A DNA stretch of 64,000 nucleotides from Parapedobacter composti (GCF_900112315.1 NZ_FOLL01000012.1:87149-151148); one strand, 5' to 3'; positions 28,014-37,018 are shown, counted from the stretch's first letter. The notes: generated by a model from the sequence alone, not told the origin. Made by a program: numbers and translations.

Positions 28014-29285
28014 ATGTTGCAAATAGGTTATATCCGCGAAAACCGGGACCATGTAATCGAACGGTTGCGTGTACGGAACTTCGCAGCAGTGGAGCTGGTT
28101 GACGAAGTCATCGCGCTGGATGAACAACGTCGGCAGTTACAAACCGAGTCGGACGCGCTTGCTGCTGAAGCCAACGCCGCAGCACGGCAAATCGGCGATT
28201 TGATGCGCCAAGGCAAACGCGAAGAGGCGGAAGCTATTAAAGCGAAGGCAAGCGGATATAAGGATCAGCAAAAGAAATTGGCGGATGCATTGGCGGCGGC
28301 TGAGTTGCAATTGCATGAGAAGCTGGTGTTGTTGCCCAATTTACCACATCAATCTGTACCCAAAGGCATGGGTGCGGAAGATAATGAGGTGGTTCTGGAA
28401 CATGGCCACCGCTCCGAACTGCCGGAAGATGCGTTACCCCACTGGGATTTGGCAGCCAGGTATGATATTATCGATTTCGAATTAGGCACCAAAGTAACCG
28501 GTGCTGGTTTTCCGGTATATAAAGGCAAAGGAGCCAAACTGCAACGGGCGATGATTAACTTTTTCCTTGATCAGGCCGAAAAAGCAGGCTATAGGGAAGT
28601 GCAACCGCCGATATTGATTAACGGAGCTTCGGGCTTTGGCACGGGGCAACTTCCCGATAAGGAAGGACAGATGTATCATGTAGGGATAGATGATCTTTAC
28701 CTGATCCCCACGGCAGAAGTGCCAGTTACCAACCTTTATCGGGACACGATTGTGAAGGAATCGGACTTTCCCATAAAGCTGACAGCATATACCCCTTGTT
28801 TCCGGCGTGAGGCGGGGTCGTATGGTGCGCATGTGCGTGGGTTGAACCGTTTGCACCAGTTTGATAAAGTAGAAGTGGTGCAGATTGTACATCCGGAAAA
28901 ATCGTATAAGGTGCTGGAAGAAATGAGTGTCTATGTCCAGTCGCTGCTTAGGGCGTTGAATCTGCCTTATAGGGTATTGCGCCTTTGTGGTGGGGATATG
29001 GGCTTCACCTCGGCCCTTACGTATGATATGGAAGTATGGAGTGCCGCCCAGAAACGCTGGTTGGAAGTGTCATCGGTATCCAATTTCGAAGCCTACCAAA
29101 GCAACCGCTTAAAAGTTCGCTTCAAAGGCGGAGGCGGTAAAATGCAGCCGGCGCACACGCTTAATGGCAGCGCGCTGGCCCTGCCGCGGATATTGGCGGC
29201 TATTCTGGAAGATAATCAAACAGAAAAGGGGATACGCATACCTGAGGTGCTTGTTCCTTATACGGGGTTTGAATGGATCGATTAA
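28014..29285 (+). CDS. serS: Seryl-tRNA synthetase
   Basis: Charges tRNA-Ser. 423 residues, class II synthetase. The N-terminal coiled-coil tRNA-binding arm spans about residues 30-105 (VDEVIALDEQRRQLQTESDALAAEAN onward). The catalytic domain has motif 2 (CFRREAGSYG), the serine-specific loop PTAEVPVTNLY, and motif 3 near the end (LNGSALALPRILAAILE). It is followed 2 nt later by the convergent end of the methyltransferase gene. Confidence 0.97.
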   Translation: MLQIGYIRENRDHVIERLRVRNFAAVELVDEVIALDEQRRQLQTESDALAAEANAAARQIGDLMRQGKREEAEAIKAKASGYKDQQKKLADALAAAELQLHEKLVLLPNLPHQSVPKGMGAEDNEVVLEHGHRSELPEDALPHWDLAARYDIIDFELGTKVTGAGFPVYKGKGAKLQRAMINFFLDQAEKAGYREVQPPILINGASGFGTGQLPDKEGQMYHVGIDDLYLIPTAEVPVTNLYRDTIVKESDFPIKLTAYTPCFRREAGSYGAHVRGLNRLHQFDKVEVVQIVHPEKSYKVLEEMSVYVQSLLRALNLPYRVLRLCGGDMGFTSALTYDMEVWSAAQKRWLEVSSVSNFEAYQSNRLKVRFKGGGGKMQPAHTLNGSALALPRILAAILEDNQTEKGIRIPEVLVPYTGFEWID

Positions 29286-29286
29286 A

Positions 29287-29979
29287 TCAACTCGGTTCCA
29301 TCCTCGCTAAATACTGGTCGTTTTCATCTTCAAACAGGATTTGCACTATCCATCCTTCTTCACGGGCAAGCTGAATTAGGGTTGCCTGGTCAATAAACAG
29401 CCAGTTAAAAGGTGCACCAACCACTCCTTGGTAAGCATAGCGGTAGGTGATTTCGCCATAATATCCGCTCGGTTTTTCCACCGTGCCGCCTGCATAAAGG
29501 TAAGCAATGTCGGATGAGTCGAACAACAGTTGCCCTCGAGGATTCAGTAACGACTTGCTATGCCGCAGTAGCATTTTCAGTCCGCCTAAGCTGCCTGCTA
29601 TGCCGATACCGTTCATCAAGAAGAGCAGGGTATCATAGCCGCCCTTTTTATAGGAGAAAAAGTCGGCTTCTATCACGTGTTTGACACCCCGTGTGCTCAT
29701 TACCGAACAGGCGCCGGGGGAAATTTCCAGCGCATCTACTTCCATGTCCTTTTGTTGCAAGTAACGTGCATGGCTGCCGGCACCGGCGCCTACATCCAGT
29801 ACGCGGCCGTCACATAGTGCTAAGGCGATATGTTCGAGCTCGGGAAATTCGTCCGGCTGACGGAAAAATACATCTACGGGCATTTCTTCCGTGCCATAGC
29901 TGGTATGGATGTAGAGCTTATCTGTCTTCTTTCCGCGTAGGTAATCGTGGAGTGCGTTGCCTAAAACGTCGGGTTTCAT
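29287..29979 (-). CDS. Class I SAM-dependent methyltransferase
   Basis: 230 residues from ATG 29979, which lies 1 nt beyond the pncB stop; an earlier start at 30051 would overlap pncB by 71 nt and is less likely. SAM motif I is RVLDVGAGAGSHARYLQ, motif II region VDALEISPGACSVM, then VIEADFF and LLFLMNGIGIAG, so the Rossmann methyltransferase core is complete. The substrate is unknown. Its tight linkage to pncB and the SGNH hydrolase suggests small-molecule metabolism, without showing which. Confidence 0.8.
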   Translation of the reverse strand: MKPDVLGNALHDYLRGKKTDKLYIHTSYGTEEMPVDVFFRQPDEFPELEHIALALCDGRVLDVGAGAGSHARYLQQKDMEVDALEISPGACSVMSTRGVKHVIEADFFSYKKGGYDTLLFLMNGIGIAGSLGGLKMLLRHSKSLLNPRGQLLFDSSDIAYLYAGGTVEKPSGYYGEITYRYAYQGVVGAPFNWLFIDQATLIQLAREEGWIVQILFEDENDQYLARMEPS

Positions 29980-29980
29980 T

Positions 29981-31144
29981 TCAGGAAATATGGAGAACCT
30001 GTTTAGCCAGTGCAATGGTCGCTGCATCTCCGGTATATTTGCCGGGTTCATCAGAAAGCTTGACTACCTGCGTCCATTGTGCTTCTTCCGGGAAGGCTTC
30101 TGTCATTTTAATCACAATATTCATTGGCGGTACGCCCACATCATTAGTAAAATTTGTGCCTACGCCAAAGGACATGCCGATCCGGCCGTGGCAATACTCA
30201 GCAATGCGGGCTACCTTTTCATAATTAAGCCCGTCGGAAAAAATAATGGTTTTCGATAACGGATCGATGCCTTTTTCTTCGTAGTGCTGGATGGCTTTAT
30301 CTGCAAATACCAGCGGATCGCCACTGTCGTGACGTACGCCATCGAACAATTTGGTCAATTTTTTGTCGAACTGAGCAAAGAACACATCCGTAGTATACGT
30401 GTCGGACAACGCGATACCCAAGTCACCACGGTATACGTCTGACCAGTGTTCGAGGCCGAGCAGGTTGGCCATTTTAAAACCATATTTCGCGGCGTGGAAC
30501 ATAAACCATTCATGGGCGTGGGTACCGATAGGTTTTGTCTGGTTCAACATGGCGAGGTGGACGTTGCTGGTGCCGATAAAGGCTCCCTGACCATATTGTT
30601 TCAGTGCTTCTACCACCAACCGATGCACAGCATAAGAATGGCGCCTGCGCGTGCCGAATTCAGCAATGGTAACCCCAAGTTCGCGATACTTTTCAATTTT
30701 TCGCCGAGCTGTTTCAGCTACCTCATCATCAGATTGCCGTTGCTGGCCGCTCATTTGGTAATAGCGCTCGCATATCAACGACATGATGGGTACCTCCCAA
30801 AGGATAGTACGGTACCAATACCCTTCAATGGCTACGGTAATCGCCCCATCCCGTTGTTGGATATGTACTTCTTGCGGATCATACCGGTAGCCTTGCAGGA
30901 AATCAAAGTAGGTGGGATCAATGTATGGGCATGTACGGGCGAAAAATGCCTTTTCGTGCGGAGTTAATTGCAGCTTTGCCAGGTCATCTACCGCCTTCCG
31001 CAGTTCATTGGCAAATCCAGGCGGAAAATCGTGGGCACCCCGGTTAATGAACTGGTACCGTGCTTTGGCTTTAGGAAACAACTTCACCACGGCGTGTTGC
31101 ATGGTAAACTTGTAGAAGTCGTTGTCTAATAAAGAATTAATCAT
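29981..31144 (-). CDS. pncB: Nicotinate phosphoribosyltransferase
   Basis: Makes nicotinate mononucleotide from nicotinate and PRPP with ATP help, for NAD salvage (Preiss-Handler). 387 residues. Landmarks: LLDNDFYKFTMQHAV at the N terminus, EFGTRRRHSYAVHRLV (substrate Arg region), GTSNVHLA, HEWFMFHAA with the autophosphorylated His, RHDSGDP and IFSDGLNYEK, with GMSFGVGTNFTND near the end. It lies 1 nt after the SGNH hydrolase gene and 1 nt before the methyltransferase, a tight three-gene operon. Confidence 0.96.
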   Translation of the reverse strand: MINSLLDNDFYKFTMQHAVVKLFPKAKARYQFINRGAHDFPPGFANELRKAVDDLAKLQLTPHEKAFFARTCPYIDPTYFDFLQGYRYDPQEVHIQQRDGAITVAIEGYWYRTILWEVPIMSLICERYYQMSGQQRQSDDEVAETARRKIEKYRELGVTIAEFGTRRRHSYAVHRLVVEALKQYGQGAFIGTSNVHLAMLNQTKPIGTHAHEWFMFHAAKYGFKMANLLGLEHWSDVYRGDLGIALSDTYTTDVFFAQFDKKLTKLFDGVRHDSGDPLVFADKAIQHYEEKGIDPLSKTIIFSDGLNYEKVARIAEYCHGRIGMSFGVGTNFTNDVGVPPMNIVIKMTEAFPEEAQWTQVVKLSDEPGKYTGDAATIALAKQVLHIS

Positions 31145-31145
31145 A

Positions 31146-31892
31146 CTATTTCACTGCACGTAACCAAGCGTTAGCCATCAGTTGCGCTCCCGCCAAGGTG
31201 GTGTGTACGCCATCGGTCGTCCAGTATGCCGAGGGGGCCCGTTTGGCAGCCTCGTCAAATACGCGTTGATACGGAACAAATGCTGCCTTATACTCATTGG
31301 CTATCTCCTGTGCCGCCTGCCGGTATTCGTTGAATGCAGGAAACCAGGCATCGGTGACGGCCTTAACATTATTAACAGCAAATGGTTCCCCAATGATAAG
31401 TTTTACATCAGGAAGTGCCTTCAACGTACGATCGAGTAACTTCCGGTAGTCATCGCGGTATATTTGGATAGTGCCGTCATATTTTCCGTTGAACATATGC
31501 CAGTAGTCATTGACACCGATCAATATGCTAAGCACGGTCGGTTTCAACGCAATGCAATCCTGTTCCCAGCGTTCTGCCAGCTGATGAACCTTATTGCCGC
31601 TGATTCCTCTATTGTAGATGCTTAATTGCCGACCGGCGTGGGTATGCAGGAGTTGAGCTGCAGCAAGGGAAGCATAGCCGCTGCCTAATGCACGGCTACT
31701 ATTGGGCGACGTGTTTTCACGATCTCTGCCAGCATCTGTGATCGAGTCGCCTTGAAAGAGAATGATATCGTTGGATGAAATTCTGACTTTCGCGGCGGAC
31801 GGTTTAGCTGCCGATAATAATTGAGGGGCACCGGTTGCAAGGGCGGCACCCATCAGTGAGGTCCCGATAAATTTTCTTCTGCTTTTATCCAT
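31146..31892 (-). CDS. SGNH/GDSL hydrolase with Tat signal
   Basis: 248 residues. The N terminus carries a twin-arginine signal (SRRKFIGTSLMGAALATG), so the enzyme is exported folded. SGNH blocks are complete: ILFQGDSITDAGR (nucleophile Ser), NRGISGNK (Gly), LIGVNDYW (Asn), and TTDGVHTTLAG (Asp/His). It is probably an esterase acting on acylated carbohydrates or similar periplasmic substrates. First gene of the operon with pncB, an unexpected pairing of an envelope hydrolase with a cytosolic NAD-salvage enzyme. Confidence 0.88.
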   Translation of the reverse strand: MDKSRRKFIGTSLMGAALATGAPQLLSAAKPSAAKVRISSNDIILFQGDSITDAGRDRENTSPNSSRALGSGYASLAAAQLLHTHAGRQLSIYNRGISGNKVHQLAERWEQDCIALKPTVLSILIGVNDYWHMFNGKYDGTIQIYRDDYRKLLDRTLKALPDVKLIIGEPFAVNNVKAVTDAWFPAFNEYRQAAQEIANEYKAAFVPYQRVFDEAAKRAPSAYWTTDGVHTTLAGAQLMANAWLRAVK

Positions 31893-32043
31893 GGTTAGTA
31901 AATTATGCTAAAATTGATGGTTTCAAAGGTAATTATTTAAATGGAACCTGCATAATTACCGTGCCAAAGGCAGGCGGCCCATACTGCAGTTCTCCCTACT
32001 AATGACTTAGGTCGACCTTACCCGGAAGTTTCAACCAAAGAAT

Positions 32044-32346
32044 TTATTTTCCTTTGGAATGGCTATTCTTGAGCGTACGCTCGGCAATTAGAAGCATCAG
32101 GACAAACACAAAAGCCAATGCACACAGATAGACGACGGTGATTTTTGCCTCGTGCCCTTTCACAATAAATGACGCGATGTTCATCAGTAACAGGCAAAGG
32201 GCTCCGATGATAATCACGTTGGAGGATACCTTATTCCCGAGCTGCCATAACTCTTGACTTGACATAGACAGGCGCGTACAGGAGCACATATAATGAATCG
32301 ATGAATTGAGTATGCGCCTGTCTCGGTTTCCCCTTATGATTGTCAC
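32044..32346 (-). CDS. Small membrane protein resembling the C-terminal half of SdpI family
   Basis: Up to 100 residues (GTG at 32346); the more credible start is the ATG at 32265, giving 73. TRLSMSSQELWQLGNKVSSNVIIIG resembles the SdpI family's GYRT-x-x-S-M-x-x-x-E-x-W-x-x-x-N-x-x-S region. Two membrane helices follow and the end (LLIAERTLKN) is also SdpI-like. The upstream half (first helix and GYRT) is absent or changed to CSCT, and a 13-bp inverted repeat overlaps that point. It is therefore either a short family member or a 5'-eroded remnant. Function unknown; SdpI itself gives immunity to a peptide toxin. Confidence 0.45.
   Translation of the reverse strand: MTIIRGNRDRRILNSSIHYMCSCTRLSMSSQELWQLGNKVSSNVIIIGALCLLLMNIASFIVKGHEAKITVVYLCALAFVFVLMLLIAERTLKNSHSKGK
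32267..32322. repeat. Inverted repeat at the SdpI-like 5' end
   Basis: GACAGGCGCGTAC (32267-32279) and GTATGCGCCTGTC (32310-32322) pair at 12 of 13 positions across a 30-nt loop. No T-run follows on either side, so it does not look like a terminator; a small foldback insertion or a protein-binding site are alternatives. Confidence 0.5.
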
Positions 32347-32426
32347 TTTTGACCTTTGACATGCATTGCTGGCTTAGTAAATTAGCACAATTAACTTCAA
32401 AACGTTAACTGATCAGAGGGGATACG

Positions 32427-32738
32427 ATGAGCAATAGAATATTGAAAACATGTGAAAAAGGACATGAATACTACAAGAGCACCGATTGCCCTACTTGTCC
32501 GACCTGCGAAAAGGAGGGAAAACCTTCGGACGGATTCTTGTCACGGCTTTCTTCTCCCGCAAGGAGTGCATTATTACATTATCTTGGAATTGATACCTTA
32601 GAAAAGCTGTCCACCTATACAGAAAAGGACATATTAAAACTTCACGGAATAGGCAAAGCCAGCATGCCTATCTTAAGGAGGGCATTGGAAGAACGAGGGT
32701 TAAAATTTAAAGATGGAAGCAAAACAACCAACGGCTGA
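32427..32738 (+). CDS. Zinc-ribbon plus helix-hairpin-helix (RpoA C-terminal-domain-like) protein
   Basis: 103 residues. The first ~30 have six Cys (CEKGHEYYKSTDCPTCPTC), consistent with a zinc ribbon. Residues ~40-95 (LSSPARSALLHYLGIDTLEKLSTYTEKDILKLHGIGKASMPILRRALEERGL) follow the pattern of the RNA polymerase alpha C-terminal domain, two helix-hairpin-helix units with the GIGKAS hairpin. It is likely a small nucleic-acid-binding protein; similar proteins in Bacteroidota are uncharacterised. It faces the SdpI-like gene divergently and ends just before the convergent secreted-protein gene. Confidence 0.7.
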   Translation: MSNRILKTCEKGHEYYKSTDCPTCPTCEKEGKPSDGFLSRLSSPARSALLHYLGIDTLEKLSTYTEKDILKLHGIGKASMPILRRALEERGLKFKDGSKTTNG

Positions 32739-32774
32739 TGTAAGCATGCCGTTGGTTGTTGGTGCATATAGTTC

Positions 32775-34244
32775 TTACCCTCTGCCGCGGCTTGATGAAC
32801 TGCGGCGTTCTGAAGAAGAGCTGTTACGAGAGGCAGGTGTGCTTTTCCGTTCCGTAGAGCGGCCCGCGGATACGGTGGGCCGCGATGATGCGCGGTTGGT
32901 CACCGTACTGTTTTGACGGGGAGCACTGTTCTGCCGCGGTACGCTGGTACGCTCCGCACTACGGGTTGAGACGCTGTGCACGGTGGCCGGGCGGCTGCTG
33001 CGTTCCGTAGCCTGAGGCCGTTGTGTTGTCCCCCGGGTTGCTGGACGTGCTGAGCTTTCACGGCTGCGTTCAGTAGCCTGAGGCCGTTGTGTTGTCCCCC
33101 GGGTTGCTGGACGTGCCGAGCTTTCCCGGCTGCGTTCCGTAGCTTGAGGCCGTTGCGTTGTTCCACTGGGTGCTGGACGTGCCGAGCTTTCCCGGCTGCG
33201 TTCCGTAGCTTGAGGCCGTTGCGCCGTCCCACGGGTCGCTGGCCGTGCGGTACTTTCCCCGTTGCGTCCACCTGCTTCGGATCTGGCGCTGGGTTGAGTG
33301 GATGTACGATCCCTCCCCGGGGTTATTGCCGAATTACGGGAAGAGCCACTATTTCGCTCCGTTGACCGGCTTGAGACACGATTCTCGGCCGCGTTGCGGG
33401 ACGTCGCCGAAGAACTGCGCTGCGCCGTTGCGTCAGTACGGCCACGTGTGCTGGATGAGCGTACTGCCGATGCATCTACTACGCGTGAGGGCCGAGCCGA
33501 AGAGCGCGTATTGCGGTCAATTTCCGGCCGATAGAGGCTTACATTACGGCTGCTTACGGCGGCCCGTCCCGGCCGCGAGGCACTGCTGATTTCGCGTACG
33601 GCTACCCGGCTGCGGGTAACGCGTTCAATTTCGCTTCGGCGGGGGCCGCTTACGTACGTACGGTTATTATATACGTAGGTATTGTTAATGATTGTGGTCC
33701 GATTGTATATGGTTACCCTGTTCCGGTACGGTACATAATAGCTGTAAAGCCGAGGGCTGCTAATATAGCGTTGGGGCACAAACACCCAATGATGGTGGGG
33801 AATGCCTACATGCACGCTGATGCCGACATGCGGGGTCAACGGAGCCCATCCGTAATAACCGCCACCACTGCGCCAGCTTACCCACGCGGGCCCCCACTCA
33901 TAGCCGGGTACCCATGCCCAGCCGTAATAGTCGGTATATAGCCACCTTCCGTAATGGAACGGTGCCCAGCCCCAGGCATAGTTGGATACCCAGGTGTTTC
34001 CATAATTGGTCATTACCCAGTATCCATTAGTGGCGTACGGCTGAAACCCCGGTTCTGCGTCGGGCAGCCAGATATAACCGTGTTGAGGGTCATTAACCCA
34101 TTCTCCGTATGGTGCTAGCTCATCGTAGAACAACTGGAATGAAACGCTCATGCCGGGCTGAGCCTTCACGGTGTTCAAAGCTGCAAACACCACGAAGGCG
34201 AATGCAGTGAGTAATAATTGTCCGGTCCTTTTTAACGTTTTCAT
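32775..34244 (-). CDS. Secreted Trp/Tyr/Gly-rich protein with Ser/Arg-rich repeat tail
   Basis: 489 residues from ATG 34244 (MKTLKRTGQLLLTAFAFVVFAALNTVKAQPG, a cleavable signal peptide); the frame extends upstream without signal features. The first ~200 residues have repeated YGxW/WGWAPFHYGRW motifs, resembling the DUF6600 / YXWGXW-type secreted proteins. The remaining ~280 are Ser/Arg/Thr-rich, disordered and strongly basic, and include four 22-residue tandem repeats (core TQRPQATERSRESSARPA) encoded by a 66-bp DNA repeat. It probably sits in the cell envelope or is exported and binds a polyanion; function unknown. Confidence 0.75.
   Translation of the reverse strand: MKTLKRTGQLLLTAFAFVVFAALNTVKAQPGMSVSFQLFYDELAPYGEWVNDPQHGYIWLPDAEPGFQPYATNGYWVMTNYGNTWVSNYAWGWAPFHYGRWLYTDYYGWAWVPGYEWGPAWVSWRSGGGYYGWAPLTPHVGISVHVGIPHHHWVFVPQRYISSPRLYSYYVPYRNRVTIYNRTTIINNTYVYNNRTYVSGPRRSEIERVTRSRVAVREISSASRPGRAAVSSRNVSLYRPEIDRNTRSSARPSRVVDASAVRSSSTRGRTDATAQRSSSATSRNAAENRVSSRSTERNSGSSRNSAITPGRDRTSTQPSARSEAGGRNGESTARPATRGTAQRPQATERSRESSARPAPSGTTQRPQATERSRESSARPATRGTTQRPQATERSRESSARPATRGTTQRPQATERSSRPATVHSVSTRSAERTSVPRQNSAPRQNSTVTNRASSRPTVSAGRSTERKSTPASRNSSSSERRSSSSRGRG
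32998..33261 (-). repeat. Four tandem 66-bp coding repeats
   Basis: Units begin at 32998, 33064, 33130 and 33196, each starting CTGCGTTC on the plus strand. They are about 85-95 percent identical by eye and keep the reading frame (22 codons each), with the outermost unit the most diverged. Confidence 0.9.
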
Positions 34245-34379
34245 GGCATACGGATTTAAATGTGCAACACTTTTATTCGTTTCTGATGTTATGACTGTAT
34301 AGAACATACGAGGGTTTAAATAACATATTGTTGTCTGCTAATTTGTTACGATCGGGTGTGTATATTTAAATTAAACTAC

Positions 34380-34387
34380 TATTTTTG
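34380..34387 (+). promoter_or_regulatory. -7 box of the mla operon
   Basis: TATTTTTG, an exact TAnnTTTG match, 23 nt before the ATG at 34411. Confidence 0.6.
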
Positions 34388-34410
34388 TGCCTTTACTCGC
34401 ACAGCTCCCA

Positions 34411-35172
34411 ATGATGAAGAAAATACAGCGCACACTTATCGAATTGGCCAATATCCATCGGTTTGTCATGCGCTTCTTCCGGGAAGTTTTCATGCCACCT
34501 TATGAAATCAAGGAGATTATCCGGCAATGTTATGTGGTAGGGTGGAAATCTTTACCGTTGATTTCGCTTACGGGATTCATCACCGGGGTGGTGTTCACAA
34601 ATCAATCGCGCCCTTCATTGGCGGAGTTCGGTGCCACTTCCTGGCTGCCGGCGTTGATTTCGATTGCCATTATCCGCGCCTTAGCGCCCTTAGTCACCGC
34701 CCTTATAGCCTCAGGTAAGGTGGGATCCCAAATCGGGGCGGAGCTGGGTTCTATGAAAGTAACCGAACAGATTGATGCTATGGAGGTGTCGGGCACCAAT
34801 CCCTTCAAGTTTCTCGTGGTCAGTCGGGTGCTGGCCACCACTATCAGCATTCCTATCTTGTCGTTTTATACGGCTGCCGTGGGGTTGTTTGGGGCTTTCT
34901 TAAGTGTTAACCAGCATGAAGATACAAGTTTCAGGGTTTATTTTGACCAGGTGTTTGAGGCTGTCACTTACCTTGATGTATTTTCCTTGGTACTCAAAGC
35001 AGTGGTATTCGGGTTTACGATAGGTATTGTGGGGTGTTATCAAGGATACCATTCTTCCAAAGGAACAGAAGGTGTGGGCCGAGCAGCCAATTGGGCCGTG
35101 GTCATGTCTATGTTCCTCGTGTTTATCGAAGAGATATTGATTGTGCAGATTATTCAAGCAATGCGTGCTTAA
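34411..35172 (+). CDS. mlaE: MlaE-family ABC permease (lipid transport)
   Basis: 253 residues with five to six membrane helices and the family signature EVSGTNPFKFLVVSRVLATTI, preceded by ALVTALIASGKVGSQIGAELGSMKVTEQIDAM, the coupling helix to the ATPase. Start at ATG 34411 (or 34414); the frame opens at a GTG inside the promoter box. With the next two genes it forms an MCE-type importer that moves phospholipids or other lipids between outer and inner membranes. The ATPase gene starts 2 nt after the stop. Confidence 0.94.
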   Translation: MMKKIQRTLIELANIHRFVMRFFREVFMPPYEIKEIIRQCYVVGWKSLPLISLTGFITGVVFTNQSRPSLAEFGATSWLPALISIAIIRALAPLVTALIASGKVGSQIGAELGSMKVTEQIDAMEVSGTNPFKFLVVSRVLATTISIPILSFYTAAVGLFGAFLSVNQHEDTSFRVYFDQVFEAVTYLDVFSLVLKAVVFGFTIGIVGCYQGYHSSKGTEGVGRAANWAVVMSMFLVFIEEILIVQIIQAMRA

Positions 35173-35174
35173 CC

Positions 35175-35948
35175 ATGTTGAAAACAGGTGGACATATCGA
35201 TTACAGCACACCCGTAATTTCCGTGCGCGGCGTGAGCAAATCGTTCGGCGATTTGCATGTACTGCGCGGCGTAGATATGGATTTGTTCAAGGGTGAAAAC
35301 CTGGTGGTGCTGGGTCGCTCGGGTACAGGTAAATCCGTATTGATCAAATTGATATCCGGCTTGTTAGAGCCCGATATCGGATCAATTGAGGTGTTAGGCG
35401 AACAAGTGGATGAATTGGACGATAAAGCATTGCGGCAGCTCCGACTTAAAATCGGGTTTTCATTTCAGAACAGCGCACTTTATGATAGCATGACCGTGCG
35501 TGAAAATCTGGAGTTTCCGTTAGTGCGAAATAAACGGAACCTTTCGCGGGCAGCGATCAACCGTGAAGTGGAAGATGTCTTGGACGCTGTAGGGTTGCTG
35601 CATACCATAAACCAAATGCCATCGGAATTATCCGGTGGGCAACGGAAGCGTATCGGGATTGCCCGAACGCTGATACTCCGGCCGGAAATCATGCTTTATG
35701 ATGAACCCACGGCAGGACTTGATCCGATTACCTGTATTGAGATCAACGGACTGATTAACGAGGTGCAGGAAAAATATAAAACATCTTCCATTATCATCAC
35801 GCACGACCTAGCGTGTGCAAAAAGTGTTGGCGACCGTATTGTCATGCTGTTGGAGGGCAGGTTCGAGCGGGAAGGTAGTTTCGACGAAATTTTTGACACA
35901 GATGACGGGCGGGTAAAACCGTTTTATGACTATAACTTTATCAAGTAA
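35175..35948 (+). CDS. mlaF: MlaF-family ABC ATPase
   Basis: 257 residues from ATG 35175; the frame is open into mlaE, but the 2-nt gap after mlaE and the N terminus MLKTGGHIDYSTPVISVRGVSKSFG favour this start. Walker A VLGRSGTGKSVLIKL, signature LSGGQRKRIGIAR, Walker B IMLYDEPTAGLDP and the switch HDL (ITHDLA) are all intact. It powers the MlaE permease. The gene ends 3 nt before mlaD. Confidence 0.95.
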   Translation: MLKTGGHIDYSTPVISVRGVSKSFGDLHVLRGVDMDLFKGENLVVLGRSGTGKSVLIKLISGLLEPDIGSIEVLGEQVDELDDKALRQLRLKIGFSFQNSALYDSMTVRENLEFPLVRNKRNLSRAAINREVEDVLDAVGLLHTINQMPSELSGGQRKRIGIARTLILRPEIMLYDEPTAGLDPITCIEINGLINEVQEKYKTSSIIITHDLACAKSVGDRIVMLLEGRFEREGSFDEIFDTDDGRVKPFYDYNFIK

Positions 35949-35951
35949 TTT

Positions 35952-36938
35952 ATGAGTGCTACAGAGAATAAACGTTCGGTTATCGTGGGATTATTTGTGC
36001 TGGTGGGGATTATCATATTGGTAGCCGGCATTTTGGTGCTCGGCGGGCAGCAGAACCGCTTTTCAAAAACAGTAACCGTAACCACGGTGTTTCCGGACGT
36101 CAGTGGGTTAAAGGCCGGAAATAACGTGTGGTTTTCCGGAGTGAAAATCGGTACTATCAAGGATATCCGGTTCCGCAGTCTCAAGGAAATAGAAATCGCT
36201 ATGGTCATCGAAGAATCTTCTCGGCAGTATATTCGTAAAGACGCCGTTGCCAAAATAGGTTCCGAGAGTTTCATCGGCAATAAATTGATCGTAATTGAGG
36301 GGGGAAGCGGCGATGTGCCACCCGTTGAAGACGGTGATGTACTACGGGCGGCCACCGGCGGCGGTTTGGACGCCATGATGGCTACCTTGCAAACGAATAA
36401 CGAAAACCTTGTGGAGGTTACCAAGAACTTCGGCGAATTAAGTGCACGGCTGGTCCGGGGCGAAGGTACGGTGGGCGCATTGCTGAGCGATTCAACGTTG
36501 GCATTGCACATGAAGCAGCTGGTGAGTAATCTGAATCGAACTACCGCAAATACAGCCAAGGCCGCTGAAGCGCTTACTCAGCTGACCGCGAAGCTCAACC
36601 AAGAAGGTACGCTTATCAACGATTTACTTACTGATACGATAACCTATGCGCATTTGCAGTCTGCCGTGGCGCAGTTACAGGGAGTTACGCAAACGGCATC
36701 AGCACTGATGACCAACCTGAATGAGACTGCAGGCAAGCTGGACGAAAAGGATAATGCGGTAGGCGTGTTGCTTAATGACCCAGCAGCAGCAGATGACATT
36801 AGGCAGACCTTAGAAAACCTAAAGGAGAGTACGAAAAAGCTGGACGAGAATATGGAAGCCCTTCAGCATAACTTCCTGTTCAGGGGATTCTTTCGGAAGC
36901 GTGATCGCGAAGCTGCAAAGGCTGCTGCGGAACAATAG
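35952..36938 (+). CDS. mlaD: MlaD-family MCE lipid-binding protein
   Basis: 328 residues: one N-terminal membrane anchor (about 10-30), an MCE domain (TVTTVFPDVSGLKAGNNVWFSGVKIGTI to KIGSESFIGNKLIVIEGG, residues ~38-120), then a long helical region with repeated NLNxTxxK/TAxALTQL patterns, like the longer MCE proteins that form a periplasmic tube. It captures lipid for MlaE/MlaF. The C-terminal tail is basic and Ala-rich. Last gene of the operon. No MlaB STAS partner or MlaC/MlaA gene is nearby, which is common in Bacteroidota. Confidence 0.93.
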   Translation: MSATENKRSVIVGLFVLVGIIILVAGILVLGGQQNRFSKTVTVTTVFPDVSGLKAGNNVWFSGVKIGTIKDIRFRSLKEIEIAMVIEESSRQYIRKDAVAKIGSESFIGNKLIVIEGGSGDVPPVEDGDVLRAATGGGLDAMMATLQTNNENLVEVTKNFGELSARLVRGEGTVGALLSDSTLALHMKQLVSNLNRTTANTAKAAEALTQLTAKLNQEGTLINDLLTDTITYAHLQSAVAQLQGVTQTASALMTNLNETAGKLDEKDNAVGVLLNDPAAADDIRQTLENLKESTKKLDENMEALQHNFLFRGFFRKRDREAAKAAAEQ

Positions 36939-37018
36939 TAAACCGGCCCCGATCGATGCTGCCGCTGAACGTACAGTGGACGATGCGCCGGCAACCGGCG
37001 AGATGAGATGGAACTGTA

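Noticed and set aside
32998..33261. Regular repeats as a CRISPR array
   Set aside because: The units are directly adjacent, 66 bp, in frame and without unique spacers.
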